From assembly GCA_965218865.1 (NCBI GenBank), contig CBDCME010000048.1, forward strand, positions 1 through 50,861: a DNA stretch of 50,861 nt, in the 5' to 3' direction. The position numbers and the translations under genes are program-made. Source of the stretch: CBDCME01 sp965218865 (lineage in GTDB: Bacteria > Pseudomonadota > Alphaproteobacteria > JAAXGF01). The notes beneath the pieces are model-generated. The model worked only from the letters and a program-made list of their open reading frames with translations. It made no database searches and was not told the origin of the DNA. The first letter of the stretch is position 1. The number at the start of each line of letters is the position of its first letter. Positions 28,150-37,532 of this stretch are shown here, piece by piece.

Positions 28150-30541
28150 TTACCTGTTGGCGTTGAGGGCATCGAACTGTTGGGTGATCGTATCCAGGAC
28201 ACGGTTCAACGTCGCCAATGCGGCTTCCATCCGGGCGAACTTTTCGACGAGCGATTGCCGCTCGATCTCGATTCGCGCTTCAATGGCGGCGATACGTTCT
28301 TTCGAGATAATATCCTGACCTTCCAGCACGGCGATTTCGCCTGGCACGGATCCGCTACTGTCATCGGTCATCAGATCGAGCAAGAAAAACATCTCGGAGG
28401 CGAAGCCGGTGGTCAGGTTGAGACTGATTGCCGAGGTCGGTCCGACACCGTCGTAGAAGAGTTGCAAACCCTCGGCGCCGCTCTGATCGGTGACCGTAAC
28501 GGTTCGGCCGACGATAGTTATCGTGGTATTGTCGGTCCCGTCCGCGAGACCGCCGATGTTGGCTTGGCTGATGACGTCCGGTTGGGCGACGATTTTCAGC
28601 TCGGCGAGCAGATCCGCGGTATCATTATCCACCGTGATGGTTGCGTTCGTTGCCGCGAGCCGGAGAACAAACCCCTGGCTCGTCGTAACCACGGTTGCCG
28701 TGACTCCAGGGACGGCGGCCGTGACGGCGGCCGCGAGGTCGTCGAGGCTATCGGTCGCGGTGTCGTAGGCGACTGCGGTTCCGTTCACATCGAAGGTGCC
28801 GTTACCGGTGGCCGTGGTCACCGTGTCGAGGGCCGCGGCACGGTCGGACAAGGCGGTGGCATCCGAGGTGTAATCTACATTGCCGATGTTCAAGGTGTAG
28901 CCGGAGGCGGAGAAGGTTGTGGCGCCGCTAAAACCGAGCAGCGAAACACTCGGGTCGGAGGACGAAAAATCGAACCCGAGAAGGCGCCTCACGTCGGCGG
29001 CGTTGTTGAGCAGGGCCTCGTCGAGTTTGGTATCGTCGATGACCAGGGTCCCGGTCAGCAAGGGGTCGGTGACGGAGTCGTCGGCGATTTCGATGCCGAT
29101 CTGGGCCAGGATCGAAAACGCCTGATTGACGCCGGAAACACTGCTCCCCACCAGGTTGGCCAGGCTGGCGCGAATATCGCTCACCAGCCGGACACCGAAC
29201 AAGACACCGGCGTCGTCGCTTTTCTCGCCGGTGGTCGGGTCGGTCAGGCCGTGGCCATTGATTATCGTGCGTACGTCGTTGTACGCGGTGACGACGTTTT
29301 GGATCTGTGTCTTGAGGGCCGTGAGGTCCTGCTCGATTTCAACTCTGATCGTCGTCCCCGGTTCCGCCTGGAAAAGCGACATCGTGACGCCGGTGAAAAG
29401 ATCGGAAACGGTGTTGGTATTGCGTTCGATCACGAGGTCGTTGTTGACGGCGAGGTCCGCCAACAGTCCGCTGGTGTCGGCGACCGTGATGGTCGGATTG
29501 GTCGAAGTGATGTCGAGGCGGAAGCCGTCGCCGTCCGCAACCACGGTCGCGGTCACGTTGGCGACGGTCGAAGTGATTCGTGTTGCCAGGGCGTCGAGGC
29601 TGTCGACGGTGGTGTCGTAATTGACCGTCGTGGAGTCGATGTCGAAGCTCTCGGTCGCATTGGACGGGGTGATTACCGTGTTTAGAACGGCGATTTTGCT
29701 GGTCACGACAGCTGACTCGAAGCGATCCGGGTCCTTGAGGCCGTCGGCGGTAAAGCGGGCTGTTTGGGCTTTCTGGAGGACACCGGAGAATGTCGTGCCG
29801 CCGTCCTCGGAAATACCCAGGCCGGTGGCCGCGGCGAGGATGCCGCCGGTTTCATTGATCAGGTCGATATTCTCGCCCGTCTTATCGTTCGTGAGCACCA
29901 GGTAGTGCTCCGTGGTCGAGACCGAAACGATGCTGGCGGTGAGACCGGTGGGGTTGGTGCCGATGTTCGCGTTGTTGATCTTGTCGCGGACGTCGGTCAG
30001 CTTGTCCGTGGTCCCGACCGTGATCGTCTTGGTGCTGGGGCCAGTCGTGGTTTGAAACTGGATGTCGAAGGTACCGCTGACCCCAAGGGCAGTGGAAAGA
30101 CTGGTGAAGGACTTGCTGCTGACCTTGTGGGCCGTCGCTACCCGCCGAATCTCGATTTCGTGAACCCCCTCGCTGGCGTTGTTAGATAACGAGAAACTCG
30201 CCAGGTTACCGGATGCCGACGGGGTTCTGGCCGTCGGTTCGGATGGCGGAGGAGAAAGCTTGCTTGTTCTGGAAAACATCCCCGACACCGCCGAAACTGA
30301 CGGCACCCCGTAGGCCGCTGATGTTGGTCTGAAGGGTTGTCAGCAAGCTGTCGAGATCGTTGAGGGCGAGAACCTTCTCCTCGTTGTCGCTGATCCTGTT
30401 TTCGATCGTGACGACGGGTATGCGCCGAGCACCGATGATGGCGTCGATGGCGGCCTGGAAGTCGATTCCAGAGGCGACACCGGAAACCGAAACCGAACCG
30501 CTCGAATCGACGTTGACGTTGTTGAGATTTATCGGGTCCAC
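28150..30541 (-). pseudogene. FliD filament cap protein, frameshifted
   Basis: About 796 aa when repaired, longer than the usual 450-700. The N-terminal FliD domain (SVSGVASGIDFQAAIDAII) starts at 30541. Near 30225 one extra A (CAGAACCCCG) breaks the frame before SASGNLASFSLSNNASEGVH, and the rest runs in the next frame to 28150, ending with a coiled C-terminus (ERIAAIEARIEIERQSLVEK). Two copies of a flagellin-hook-IN-like module are visible: one with VNYDTTVDSLDALATRI and TNPTITVADTSGLLADL, the other with VAYDTATDSLDDLAAAV and TNATITVDNDTADLLAEL. FliD caps the filament and folds incoming flagellin. The break is in a short A-run. Confidence 0.9.
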
Positions 30542-30587
30542 GAACGATCTCCACGGCTTGGTTTCGCTTGCCTGGCTTCAGGCGTGG

Positions 30588-30941
30588 TCAAACGGATTCG
30601 TCGTAAACGGCTCCCAGCATCTCGCGCGTCATCGCCAAGAGCCTGAGAGTTACCTCGCGGGGCATCTGTTCGATGACCTCGCCGGTGGTCTTGTCGATGA
30701 CCTTTGCGTATGCGCGTCCGCTGGCATTGTCGACGTTGAGCGCGATCCGGATATCGGCGTCTTGTGGCAGATTTGTTCCGCGGTCCACCGCGTAGGCCTT
30801 GCCCAATCTGGCCTCCAAGTTAGGTGAGATTGGCAACCTGGGTGTCTCGGGTTCCGGTCGTTTCTGCGAGGACGTCGAAGCCGAAGCTCCCGGGCGGGTC
30901 GTGTCGGTCGTTGGTAACCGGACGACGCTTTCGATGTCCAT
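30588..30941 (-). CDS. FlaG family protein
   Basis: 117 aa. Disordered N-terminal 45 residues, then the FlaG domain: DIRIALNVDNASGRAYAKVI and DKTTGEVIEQMPREVTLRLL. Found beside fliD and flagellin genes in many bacteria; it influences filament length. Intact and in its usual place between fliC and fliD. Confidence 0.92.
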   Translation of the reverse strand: MDIESVVRLPTTDTTRPGASASTSSQKRPEPETPRLPISPNLEARLGKAYAVDRGTNLPQDADIRIALNVDNASGRAYAKVIDKTTGEVIEQMPREVTLRLLAMTREMLGAVYDESV

Positions 30942-30979
30942 GATTGTTTACCTCCTATGGGGTTAGCCGAGAGGAAAGT

Positions 30980-31002
30980 GGGAGAGGGGAACGCCCTCTC
31001 CC
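30980..31002 (-). terminator. Terminator-like hairpin downstream of the flagellin gene
   Basis: GGGAGAGGG (30980-30988), 5-base loop, CCCTCTCCC (30994-31002): a perfect 9-bp stem starting 11 bp after the fliC stop. On the flagellin strand it is followed by ACTTTCC rather than a full U-run, so it may act as a partial terminator or protect the mRNA end, allowing some read-through into flaG-fliD. Confidence 0.7.
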
Positions 31003-31013
31003 GATGGCCTTCC

Positions 31014-32501
31014 TTACTGGAAGAGTCGCAGTAGGTTCTGCGGGATCTGATTGGCCTGTCCCAATACCGAGATACCGGCCTGCAGAAGGATCTGCTTGCT
31101 GGTGAAATTGGTAATCTCGGCGGCCACGTCCAGATCGAGCAGTTCGCTTCTGGCCGCTTCGGAGTTCTCGATCGCGACTTTCAGGTTAAAACTCGCGAAT
31201 TCGAGCCTGTTCTGGCCCGCGCCGACGTTTGCCCGCGCCGTGTTGATGGTGTCGATCGCCGTATCAAGGGCGGTGACGGCGGTGTTGGCGTTCGCCGCCG
31301 TATCGATCGTGCTGGCGTTGATACCGAGGGCGGTCGTCGTCACCGAATCGATGGTCAGCGTGACGTCATCTTGCGCCGCGGTGGAGGTGCCCAACTTGAA
31401 CGTGAAGTTCGAGGTTCCGGTCTGGAGCTGGAACGAATTCACGATGTTGTTCAGGGAGTTGAGGGCGATCGTGTCCGGCGTGCCGTCGTCGGTGAAGGCC
31501 GTGGTGACCACGAACGAAATCGAAATCGAAATCGACGGTGGGTTCGCGCCAGCGCCCTGGTTCAGGGTCACGGTATGAGTTCCGATCACCGTCAGATCCT
31601 CGGCCGCCGAGACGAATTTGCCGCCGGTCGCCGCGGTCAGTGTCAAGACTGAAGCGGCCGCCGTGGTGGCGTCGAGGGAGATGTTGCCGGTGTTGATGGT
31701 CGAAATGACACCGAATGAATCGGTGACCGCGATACTCGCGTCCGTGATCGCCCCGGCGCCGGTGGCCAGGGTGAAGGTGTTCGTCCCGATCGTGGTCGCG
31801 ATGTCGGCACCCTTGTTGAATGTAGAATTGAGCACGACCGTCGCGCCGGTGGTTTCGAAACGCACCGTTTGCGTGGCCGTGATCGTCGCCGCGCCAAGCC
31901 CGATCGTCTCGCTGGTGTTGGTGACCAGGTTGGTCAGCGTCAGGCCATCGCCGGCATTGGCGAAGGTAAGTTCGAACACCGCGTCGACGTTGTCGTCGAA
32001 GGTGACACTCGTGACACCTTCCGCGGTACCGATCGTCTGACCGGCGACCTGGTCGGCGGTGCCCGTCGTACTGGTGACGGTGCCTTTCACCAAGGTGCTG
32101 CCGTTGAACTCGGTGTCGTCGGCGATACGGTCGATTTCCGCCCTCAGGGCCACGAACTCGGCGTTCAGCGTTGCCCGCTCGATGTTGGAGAGCTGTCCGG
32201 AAGCCGACTGGACGGACAAGGACTTCATCCGGATCAGGATGTCCGTCACGGTTGACATCGCGCCTTCAGCGATCTGCAGCATCGAAGCCGCCTGACCGGC
32301 GTTGACTGTCGCCTGCTTCAGCGAGGCGACCTCGGCCCGCAGGCCGCTACCGATGGCCAACGCGGCGGCGGCGTCCCGGGCCGCGAGGACCCGCGTACCG
32401 GCCGACAATTTGGCGACGCTACGAGTTGCGGCCAAATCCGAGCTGGCCAGATTACGCAGGGCAACATTAGCCCCGAAATTCGAGATGACATTAAGTGCCA
32501 T
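31014..32501 (-). CDS. Flagellin
   Basis: 495 aa, filament subunit. N-terminal D0/D1 helices (ALNVISNFGANVALRNLAS; SKLSAGTRV-like KLSAGTRVLAARDAAAALAI) and C-terminal D1/D0 (NVGAGQNRLEFASFNLKVAI; ILLQAGISVLGQANQIPQNL). The middle (about 150-400) is a Thr/Ala/Val-rich variable domain. AGGAG (32508-32512 on the other strand) lies 6 bases before the ATG. The leader has two adjacent hairpins and upstream sigma-54/FlbD-like sites, listed separately. This is the only flagellin gene in the window. Confidence 0.96.
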   Translation of the reverse strand: MALNVISNFGANVALRNLASSDLAATRSVAKLSAGTRVLAARDAAAALAIGSGLRAEVASLKQATVNAGQAASMLQIAEGAMSTVTDILIRMKSLSVQSASGQLSNIERATLNAEFVALRAEIDRIADDTEFNGSTLVKGTVTSTTGTADQVAGQTIGTAEGVTSVTFDDNVDAVFELTFANAGDGLTLTNLVTNTSETIGLGAATITATQTVRFETTGATVVLNSTFNKGADIATTIGTNTFTLATGAGAITDASIAVTDSFGVISTINTGNISLDATTAAASVLTLTAATGGKFVSAAEDLTVIGTHTVTLNQGAGANPPSISISISFVVTTAFTDDGTPDTIALNSLNNIVNSFQLQTGTSNFTFKLGTSTAAQDDVTLTIDSVTTTALGINASTIDTAANANTAVTALDTAIDTINTARANVGAGQNRLEFASFNLKVAIENSEAARSELLDLDVAAEITNFTSKQILLQAGISVLGQANQIPQNLLRLFQ

Positions 32502-32530
32502 AGTAATCTCCTACATGGATCGATTTCAAA

Positions 32531-32563
32531 TCCGGCTTCTTGCCGGACGGGGGTACCTCCCCC
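32531..32563 (-). promoter_or_regulatory. Two adjacent hairpins in the flagellin mRNA leader
   Basis: Hairpin A: GGGGG/CCCCC around a 5-base loop (32549-32563; the transcript reads GGGGGAGGTACCCCC, with a GGA overlapping the loop). Hairpin B: TCCGGC-AAGAA-GCCGGA (32531-32547). Both are perfect and lie 18-62 bases upstream of the ribosome site. GGA in loops is the hallmark of CsrA targets, and FliW, the CsrA antagonist that senses flagellin, is encoded 2 kb away. CsrA control is inference; no csrA is in the window. Confidence 0.5.
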
Positions 32564-32606
32564 AACGGCGACGCAATTCGAGATTCGTCACCGCGATGTA
32601 TATGCA

Positions 32607-32622
32607 ATCAAAATCGATGCCA
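32607..32622 (-). promoter_or_regulatory. Candidate sigma-54 promoter of the flagellin gene
   Basis: The minus strand reads TGGCATCGATTTTGAT. GG and the -12 G have the canonical 10-base spacing, but -12 reads TTGA instead of TTGC and the -24 box is TGGCATC instead of TGGCACG. It lies about 105 bp upstream of the start codon and about 60 bp downstream of the nearer GGCA-N5-TGCC palindrome. Confidence 0.45.
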
Positions 32623-32676
32623 TTTTTATGTATTCAGTAACTTCAATAGGTTAGCGAAATCCAGAGACGGCTAGCT

Positions 32677-32723
32677 CGGCAATAACTGCCGCCCTTGCAT
32701 TTTTTTCCCGGCAAATCGTGCCG
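32677..32723. promoter_or_regulatory. Paired FlbD-like operator palindromes upstream of flagellin
   Basis: CGGCAATAACTGCCG (32677-32691) and CGGCAAATCGTGCCG (32709-32723) share the palindrome CGGCA-N5-TGCCG, centres 32 bp apart (about three helical turns). The same core, GGCA-N5-TGCC, lies upstream of flgI (39610-39622). Form and position match enhancer (ftr) sites bound by FlbD in Caulobacter. Assignment to FlbD is inference. Confidence 0.6.
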
Positions 32724-32858
32724 TCCGCCGAATTCGGGAGATCGCCCCACCGTACGCCAAGCCGCGGAACCACTCACTTGGGAGAGGAAGCCGCATTACG
32801 CGGCGCCGTTGCCGGTGTAGTCTCGACACCACCGACTGGCCCGAACGAGGAGGACATC

Positions 32859-33434
32859 ATGGAACAGTGGATCTCGGCTATCTTGGTCGCCGCGAGCACG
32901 AGTCTGGCGGTGTGGGCAGCCGAAACCTCGGGGCGTGCGGCCAATTCCCTGGGCAACCTTGAAACCGCGATGATGGCTGTCGGCGATCGCCTCGACGGAC
33001 TCGAGGACGCGGGCGGGTATGGTGCCGATTCGGTTTCCGGCAAGCCCATCGCTCGCCTAATCGATCGGGAGAAATCTTCCGGAAACGACGACCTCGAGCG
33101 GCTCGAGGCTTCCCTCGATCGGGTAAGATCGGCACTCAACGAAGTCGACGTTCGCCTCGCTCTATTGGATGCCCAAACGAAGGTATCGGTGATGCCGGTT
33201 CAGTTGGGCTTGACCGAGGATGTCAAGGATCTGCGGGGTCGTCTCGACGATATCGAGGCGACGCTGGTCTCGGTCAGCGAACGAACGAATAATATCACCG
33301 GCGGCGAAACGAACGGCCGCAAATGGATGACCGTTGCCTTCGGCGACGCGCAAGCCAGGTTTCGCCCGGATGGGGTATTCGCCATTTACGACCGAAAAAA
33401 TCGTCGCCGGTCGATTTCTAGGATTGGCCGCTAG
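32859..33434 (+). CDS. Membrane-anchored coiled-coil protein of unknown function
   Basis: 191 aa from the ATG at 32859, which is preceded by a strong AGGAGGA ribosome site. The N-terminal hydrophobic segment WISAILVAASTSLAVWAA could anchor it. A predicted coiled coil (DDLERLEASLDRVRSALNEV; DVKDLRGRLDDIEATL) follows, and it ends with a short basic tail (YDRKNRRRSISRIGR). Not recognised as any known family. It is transcribed opposite to and divergently from the flagellin gene, sharing its upstream region, so a motility-related role is possible but only by position. Confidence 0.65.
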   Translation: MEQWISAILVAASTSLAVWAAETSGRAANSLGNLETAMMAVGDRLDGLEDAGGYGADSVSGKPIARLIDREKSSGNDDLERLEASLDRVRSALNEVDVRLALLDAQTKVSVMPVQLGLTEDVKDLRGRLDDIEATLVSVSERTNNITGGETNGRKWMTVAFGDAQARFRPDGVFAIYDRKNRRRSISRIGR

Positions 33435-33551
33435 GCGCGCCCAATGTAAGGTCGGTCCGGTGTTGAGTGGCGGGTGGTCAAGTCGGCGGTCACGGGCCAC
33501 GCACAGCGGCGCCCGGAGCGGGAATGCGCTACTGGTGGCCGGAAATACTGC

Positions 33552-33557
33552 TATAAT
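33552..33557 (+). promoter_or_regulatory. TATAAT -10-like box upstream of the ankyrin gene
   Basis: TATAAT lies 45 bp upstream of the ankyrin-repeat gene start. No good -35 hexamer was found 17 bp upstream, so this is a weak candidate. Confidence 0.3.
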
Positions 33558-33601
33558 CGCTCAACGAGCGATAGACAGGGACAAACAGGGGATCTCACGC
33601 G

Positions 33602-34147
33602 ATGAAATCGGGTGCTACATTCGTCGCAACCTCGGGAATCATGGCTCTCATGATCCTCACCCCGGCGATGGCTGGGCCGATTCACGAGGCGGCGAAGCGC
33701 AAAGACTATAAAACTGTCGAGGAGCTGGTATCGCGGGGTAAGAAACTCGACCTCAAGGACGAGTCAGGTGTTACGGCCCTACACATCGCCGCGTCGAACG
33801 GCGACTTCAATATCGTGCGCTTGTTGCTGGACGGCAGCGCGGACGTGGGGATCAAGGATGATCTGGGAAATACGGCGATGCATTTTGCCGCGGAGAAGGG
33901 TTTTCTTCGGATGCTCAAGTTAATGGTTGCTCGCGGCGCCGACGTCAATGCCACGAATAGAGTTCGCCGAACGCCCTTGCACGAAGCGGCATCCGGCGGT
34001 CGAACGATGATCGCCGAGTTTTTGCTTGCCCATGGCGCGAACGTCAACGCCCGGGATAAGAAAAAGAAAACGCCGCTTCAGATCGCTGTCTACAAGAAAC
34101 ATCGGCATCTCATCAAGCTGCTCAAGAGTCACGGCGGCGAAACGTGA
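33602..34147 (+). CDS. Exported ankyrin-repeat protein
   Basis: 181 aa. A signal peptide is likely (MKSGATFVATSGIMALMILT with a PAMAG cleavage region). About five ankyrin repeats follow, with the consensus G-x-TALHIAA...G...IVRLLLDxGAD visible as SGVTALHIAASNGDFNIVRL, LGNTAMHFAAEKGFLRMLKL, RRTPLHEAASGGRTMIAEFL and KKTPLQIAVYKKHRHLIKLL. Repeats mediate protein binding, probably in the periplasm or outside. It is a plus-strand insert between flagellin and fliW. Intact. Its partner is unknown. Confidence 0.88.
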   Translation: MKSGATFVATSGIMALMILTPAMAGPIHEAAKRKDYKTVEELVSRGKKLDLKDESGVTALHIAASNGDFNIVRLLLDGSADVGIKDDLGNTAMHFAAEKGFLRMLKLMVARGADVNATNRVRRTPLHEAASGGRTMIAEFLLAHGANVNARDKKKKTPLQIAVYKKHRHLIKLLKSHGGET

Positions 34148-34236
34148 GGCTCGGATAGAACCCCGGGGAAAGGCCGTCGTACAAGATTCCCCACCGCCCG
34201 ATACGTCGGTGCGGTAGCCGTCCGCGCGGGGCGATC

Positions 34237-34743
34237 CTAAAGCGCGTACCGAATTGGATACTTTTCGTTGGACAGCACGTATTGGATGCCGGAAAGGTTC
34301 TCCGTGTCGATCAGCAGGGGCGCGCACAGGTTCGCCGAAATGCTTGGGCTTTGAGGTGTTGCCCGGACTGTGACCATCACGAGAATTCCCAGGTTTTCCT
34401 CGGCAACTCCGATCGATGCGCAGGCCTCGTGAATATCGGCGCGTTCGATCAAATTGTTTTCAATCCCGAGAGTGAGCACCAGGAAGGCGACCTCGGTGTT
34501 GTCCAAGCACTGCAGCACGCGTAAGTGTGGGTAATTGGGATTGTCGTGTTCGGCCAGGGCGAAGTTCCGACAATCCGAGAAGCCAAACAGTCCGTTGGCG
34601 AAGTTAAGCGCACCGTGCGGCGAGATTTCCAGTGGTCCGAAACGGCTTTCGATGACGATACGATCGGAGCCCGTTCCAGGGGCTCGGAAGTCGCCCTGGG
34701 GTGCTTCGGAGGCGACCGCGGAGGCTGAAGCTTGATGATCCAT
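34237..34743 (-). CDS. FliW flagellin-binding assembly factor
   Basis: 168 aa. A disordered N-terminal 25 residues precede the FliW fold: IVIESRFGPLEISPHGALNF, GLFGFSDCRNFALAEHDNPN, NLGILVMVTVRATPQSPSIS, NLCAPLLIDTENLSGIQYVL. FliW binds flagellin and, when free, sequesters CsrA, coupling flagellin translation to secretion. csrA often lies next to fliW but is not seen here. It starts 53 bp after flgL in the same direction. Confidence 0.92.
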   Translation of the reverse strand: MDHQASASAVASEAPQGDFRAPGTGSDRIVIESRFGPLEISPHGALNFANGLFGFSDCRNFALAEHDNPNYPHLRVLQCLDNTEVAFLVLTLGIENNLIERADIHEACASIGVAEENLGILVMVTVRATPQSPSISANLCAPLLIDTENLSGIQYVLSNEKYPIRYAL

Positions 34744-34796
34744 TTTTTTAGCCTTTCAAGTATTGATGGCCCAACCGCGTGCTCGGCAAGGGTCGG

Positions 34797-35702
34797 TCAT
34801 CGGAGGAAGTCGGCCAGGGTCAGGCTGCTGACCCGCACCAACGTTAAATAGGACGCCTCGAGCAGGGTCTCCTCGTTCGCGAGACGCGCGACGGCCGCAG
34901 GGATGTCGACGTTTTCGATATCGCTGATCACCCCCTCGGTGAACAGTAGGAAGTCCTCGTGACGCTCGTTTTGGTCCAGGATGGCGACCTGTGAGAAACC
35001 AATCTCGGAACGGAATTCGGGTAGCCTATCGATGGCGCTCACGGTAAGGGTCAGGGCCGTGTCGATGAGCGTACGGTCGTCGATGGTGTCGCCCTGGATG
35101 GCTGCCTTCAAACCCGCGATCGCATCCTGAAAGCGCTGGCGATCTGCGGTCATCCCATAAGTGATCTGTCGGTTTTCGGCGATCCGGGCCGAGAGCAGGA
35201 CGCTATCGCCGTCATAGTAATTGGCTTCCGGGACGCCGAATACGGCGGGATCGGGCAGCGGTGCTTGAACCGGTTGCGTGGTCGTTTTTGAACCCGCGAA
35301 AAGGAAGCGGCCGTTGACCTTGAGATTGAGCTGACTGACCACCGTATCGAGGAGATTTTGGGCTTCCGAGGCCAGCGGTACATTCCCGGCGGATGGGGCG
35401 TTGAGTTCCTGTTGCAGCAGGGTGCGCAGCTGGAGCATCGCATCGAACATCGTTCCGATGGCGGATTCCATGCGTGACAGGCGTTGGTCCACCAGGACGT
35501 TGTTTTCGATAAACTGTTGGGTCCGCTGAAATTGTCCTTCCAAGGAAACGAGGCGTTTGGAGTCGGCGCTGATCCCGGCGTAGGTGAGGGATTTGCGGCC
35601 GGTGGCGATTTGGGCCTGAATATCCTGAAGCCGCGCTTGCGTATCGAGGGCGCGATTGAGAGTGAAATTATGTTGCGAAAGACTGGCGACACGTAGGGGC
35701 AT
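34797..35702 (-). CDS. FlgL hook-filament junction protein
   Basis: 301 aa. Flagellin-like N-terminus (MPLRVASLSQHNFTLNRALD) and C-terminus (LANEETLLEASYLTLVRVSS), with SQLNLKVNGRFLFAGSKTTT in the middle as in FlgL. It connects the FlgK junction to the filament. It follows flgK by 10 bp. Intact. Confidence 0.93.
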   Translation of the reverse strand: MPLRVASLSQHNFTLNRALDTQARLQDIQAQIATGRKSLTYAGISADSKRLVSLEGQFQRTQQFIENNVLVDQRLSRMESAIGTMFDAMLQLRTLLQQELNAPSAGNVPLASEAQNLLDTVVSQLNLKVNGRFLFAGSKTTTQPVQAPLPDPAVFGVPEANYYDGDSVLLSARIAENRQITYGMTADRQRFQDAIAGLKAAIQGDTIDDRTLIDTALTLTVSAIDRLPEFRSEIGFSQVAILDQNERHEDFLLFTEGVISDIENVDIPAAVARLANEETLLEASYLTLVRVSSLTLADFLR

Positions 35703-35712
35703 GTCCTAACTC

Positions 35713-37523
35713 CTAACCGACTAGTCCCATTAGCTCTTCGAACATCTCGTCGGCGATGGAAAAGACCCGGGCAGAGGCGGTGAACGCGTTCTGCAGGAGG
35801 ACGAGATTTCCGAGTTCCTCGTCGACGTTGACGCCGCTGAACGAGGCGTTGCGGAAGTCGAGATCGTCGAACACGGCCTGTTGCAGGAGCGCGTCTTCGG
35901 TTGCGCTGGCGGCTAGCACCGAGTTCAGCTTGAGGATGTTGCCGGCGAATTCCTCGAGGGTGATTGTCACGCTTGGCAGGCCCCCGACCGCGGCGAATGC
36001 AAACGAGGTCTCGCTTACCGCCGCGAGTTCCAGAACCGCCCGGTTGTCGCCGATGGTGATCGCTGTCGGGTCGGCCGGTGGGTGACGTCCGCGGTAAGGC
36101 TGAGCTGACCCGTCGCGACCAAACTCGGATTCGCGAGGATTGCGGCGCGCACGGCGATTGTCGTCGAATCGGTACCGACGAACAGGTCGTTGAGGCCAAA
36201 GAACTGCGAAAACGCGGTCGTCGTTCCGGTGATCTGGCTGGTGTTTTCGTTGATGGCGATGCCGTTGGCGGCATTGTTGGCGGTGATGATCAAATTGCCG
36301 GCAGCCGAGATACTCGCGGTGGCGCCAAGAAGCCCGGTGACCGGATTATTGATCGCGTTCACAACTTGGTCGACCGTGGTGACCGTCGTGAGATCGAGGT
36401 CGAGGGCGGCGTTGACGAGATCGCCGCTGGCGTCAACGACGGCCAGCCGTACGATCCCGGTTGCCGCGAAGGCATCGGCTCCGCTGACCAGGCGGGTTCC
36501 GGTGAGGCTGTTGGGAGCCGGAAAGCTCGTGCCGCGGTTGTGAACGCGGTTGAATTCGTCGCGAACCGTGTTGCTGAGCACGTCGATCTGAGCGGCCAGG
36601 TTGGGCAGAACGCTGTCGCGTATTTCGAGCAGGCCCTTCAAATCCCCGGAACTGATTTGGCTGACGACGGCGCTGCTGACGCCACCCGTCACGATCGTGA
36701 CGCCGGCGGTCGTCGCAAGGTTTCCCAGTTGGTCTTCGGGCACCACCTTCATGGAATTGAATGGCGTGGTCGCGGTGACGAACGTGGCCGAATCGTACTG
36801 GATCTGATTGAGCGAGCTGTCGAGCAGGATAATGCCGCCCGCGGCCAGGACCGAAATATTACCGTTGTCTCTCGCGAAGATTTGCACGTCGATGTGTTTC
36901 GATATCGCGTTGAGGGCCTTGTCCCTTTCGTCCTCGAGTTCAGCGGTTGGCACATTGGCGTTGTTCGCGGCGGCGATATCGGCGTTGAGATCGAAGATGT
37001 TCTTGAGCTGCCGGTTGATGTCGTCCACCGCGACCTTGATCGAGGCGTCGGCCTCGGCGCGTAAATCCTGGATGCTGGCGGCGAAATCTCGGATGTTTTT
37101 GGCGAGCGAATCGGCGAGGGACACCATGTCGAAGCGCAGCGCGGCGTCTTCGGGAAGATTCGACAAAGCCTCGATCGCGGTGCCCAACCGGGACAAATCA
37201 GCCGACAAGGTGCTGTCGCTCGCGGTGGTGCCGAACTGGATCTGAACTTGATCGAAGAAACTCGATTTGGCCTCGACCGCCGCCAGTTCGGATCTCTGTT
37301 CGCGCAGGGCCTTGCTCAAGAACGTATTGACGAGGCGGTTGACGTCGCTGATCGAGACGCCGCTACCGGCGCCGTCAAGGGTATTGGTTTCGAATTCGGC
37401 GACCTTGCGTGTAAACCCCGGTGTATTCGCGTTGGCGATGTTCTGCGCCCCGACCGCGAGGCCAATCTGGGTCGCCTGCATTCCAGTCAGGGCGATATTG
37501 AGGGCTTGTCCGATCGACGTCAT
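35713..37523 (-). pseudogene. FlgK hook-associated protein 1, frameshifted
   Basis: About 603 aa when repaired. The N-terminus SIGQALNIALTGMQATQIGL and NIANANTPGFTRKVAEFETN are diagnostic of FlgK. Near 36060-36090 (after SLTADVTHRPT) the frame ends; another frame continues DPTAITIGDNRAVLELAAVS and the conserved end LEEFAGNILKLNSVLAAS and NLVLLQNAFTASARVFSIAD to 35713. Total length is one base short of a whole number of codons, consistent with a single deletion. FlgK joins hook to filament. Without its C-terminus it could not assemble. Confidence 0.92.
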
Positions 37524-37532
37524 GGGGGGTGC

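Noticed and set aside
27877..29685. A 602-codon plus-strand open frame
   Set aside because: It is the antisense shadow of fliS and fliD, whose families are clear on the minus strand; the plus frame is Gly/Val/Arg-rich with no recognisable domain.
32709..32723. GGCACGATTTGC read as a sigma-54 promoter upstream of flagellin
   Set aside because: GG-to-GC spacing is 8 rather than 10 bases; the sequence is better explained as a CGGCA-N5-TGCCG palindrome. The same applies to 39608-39623.
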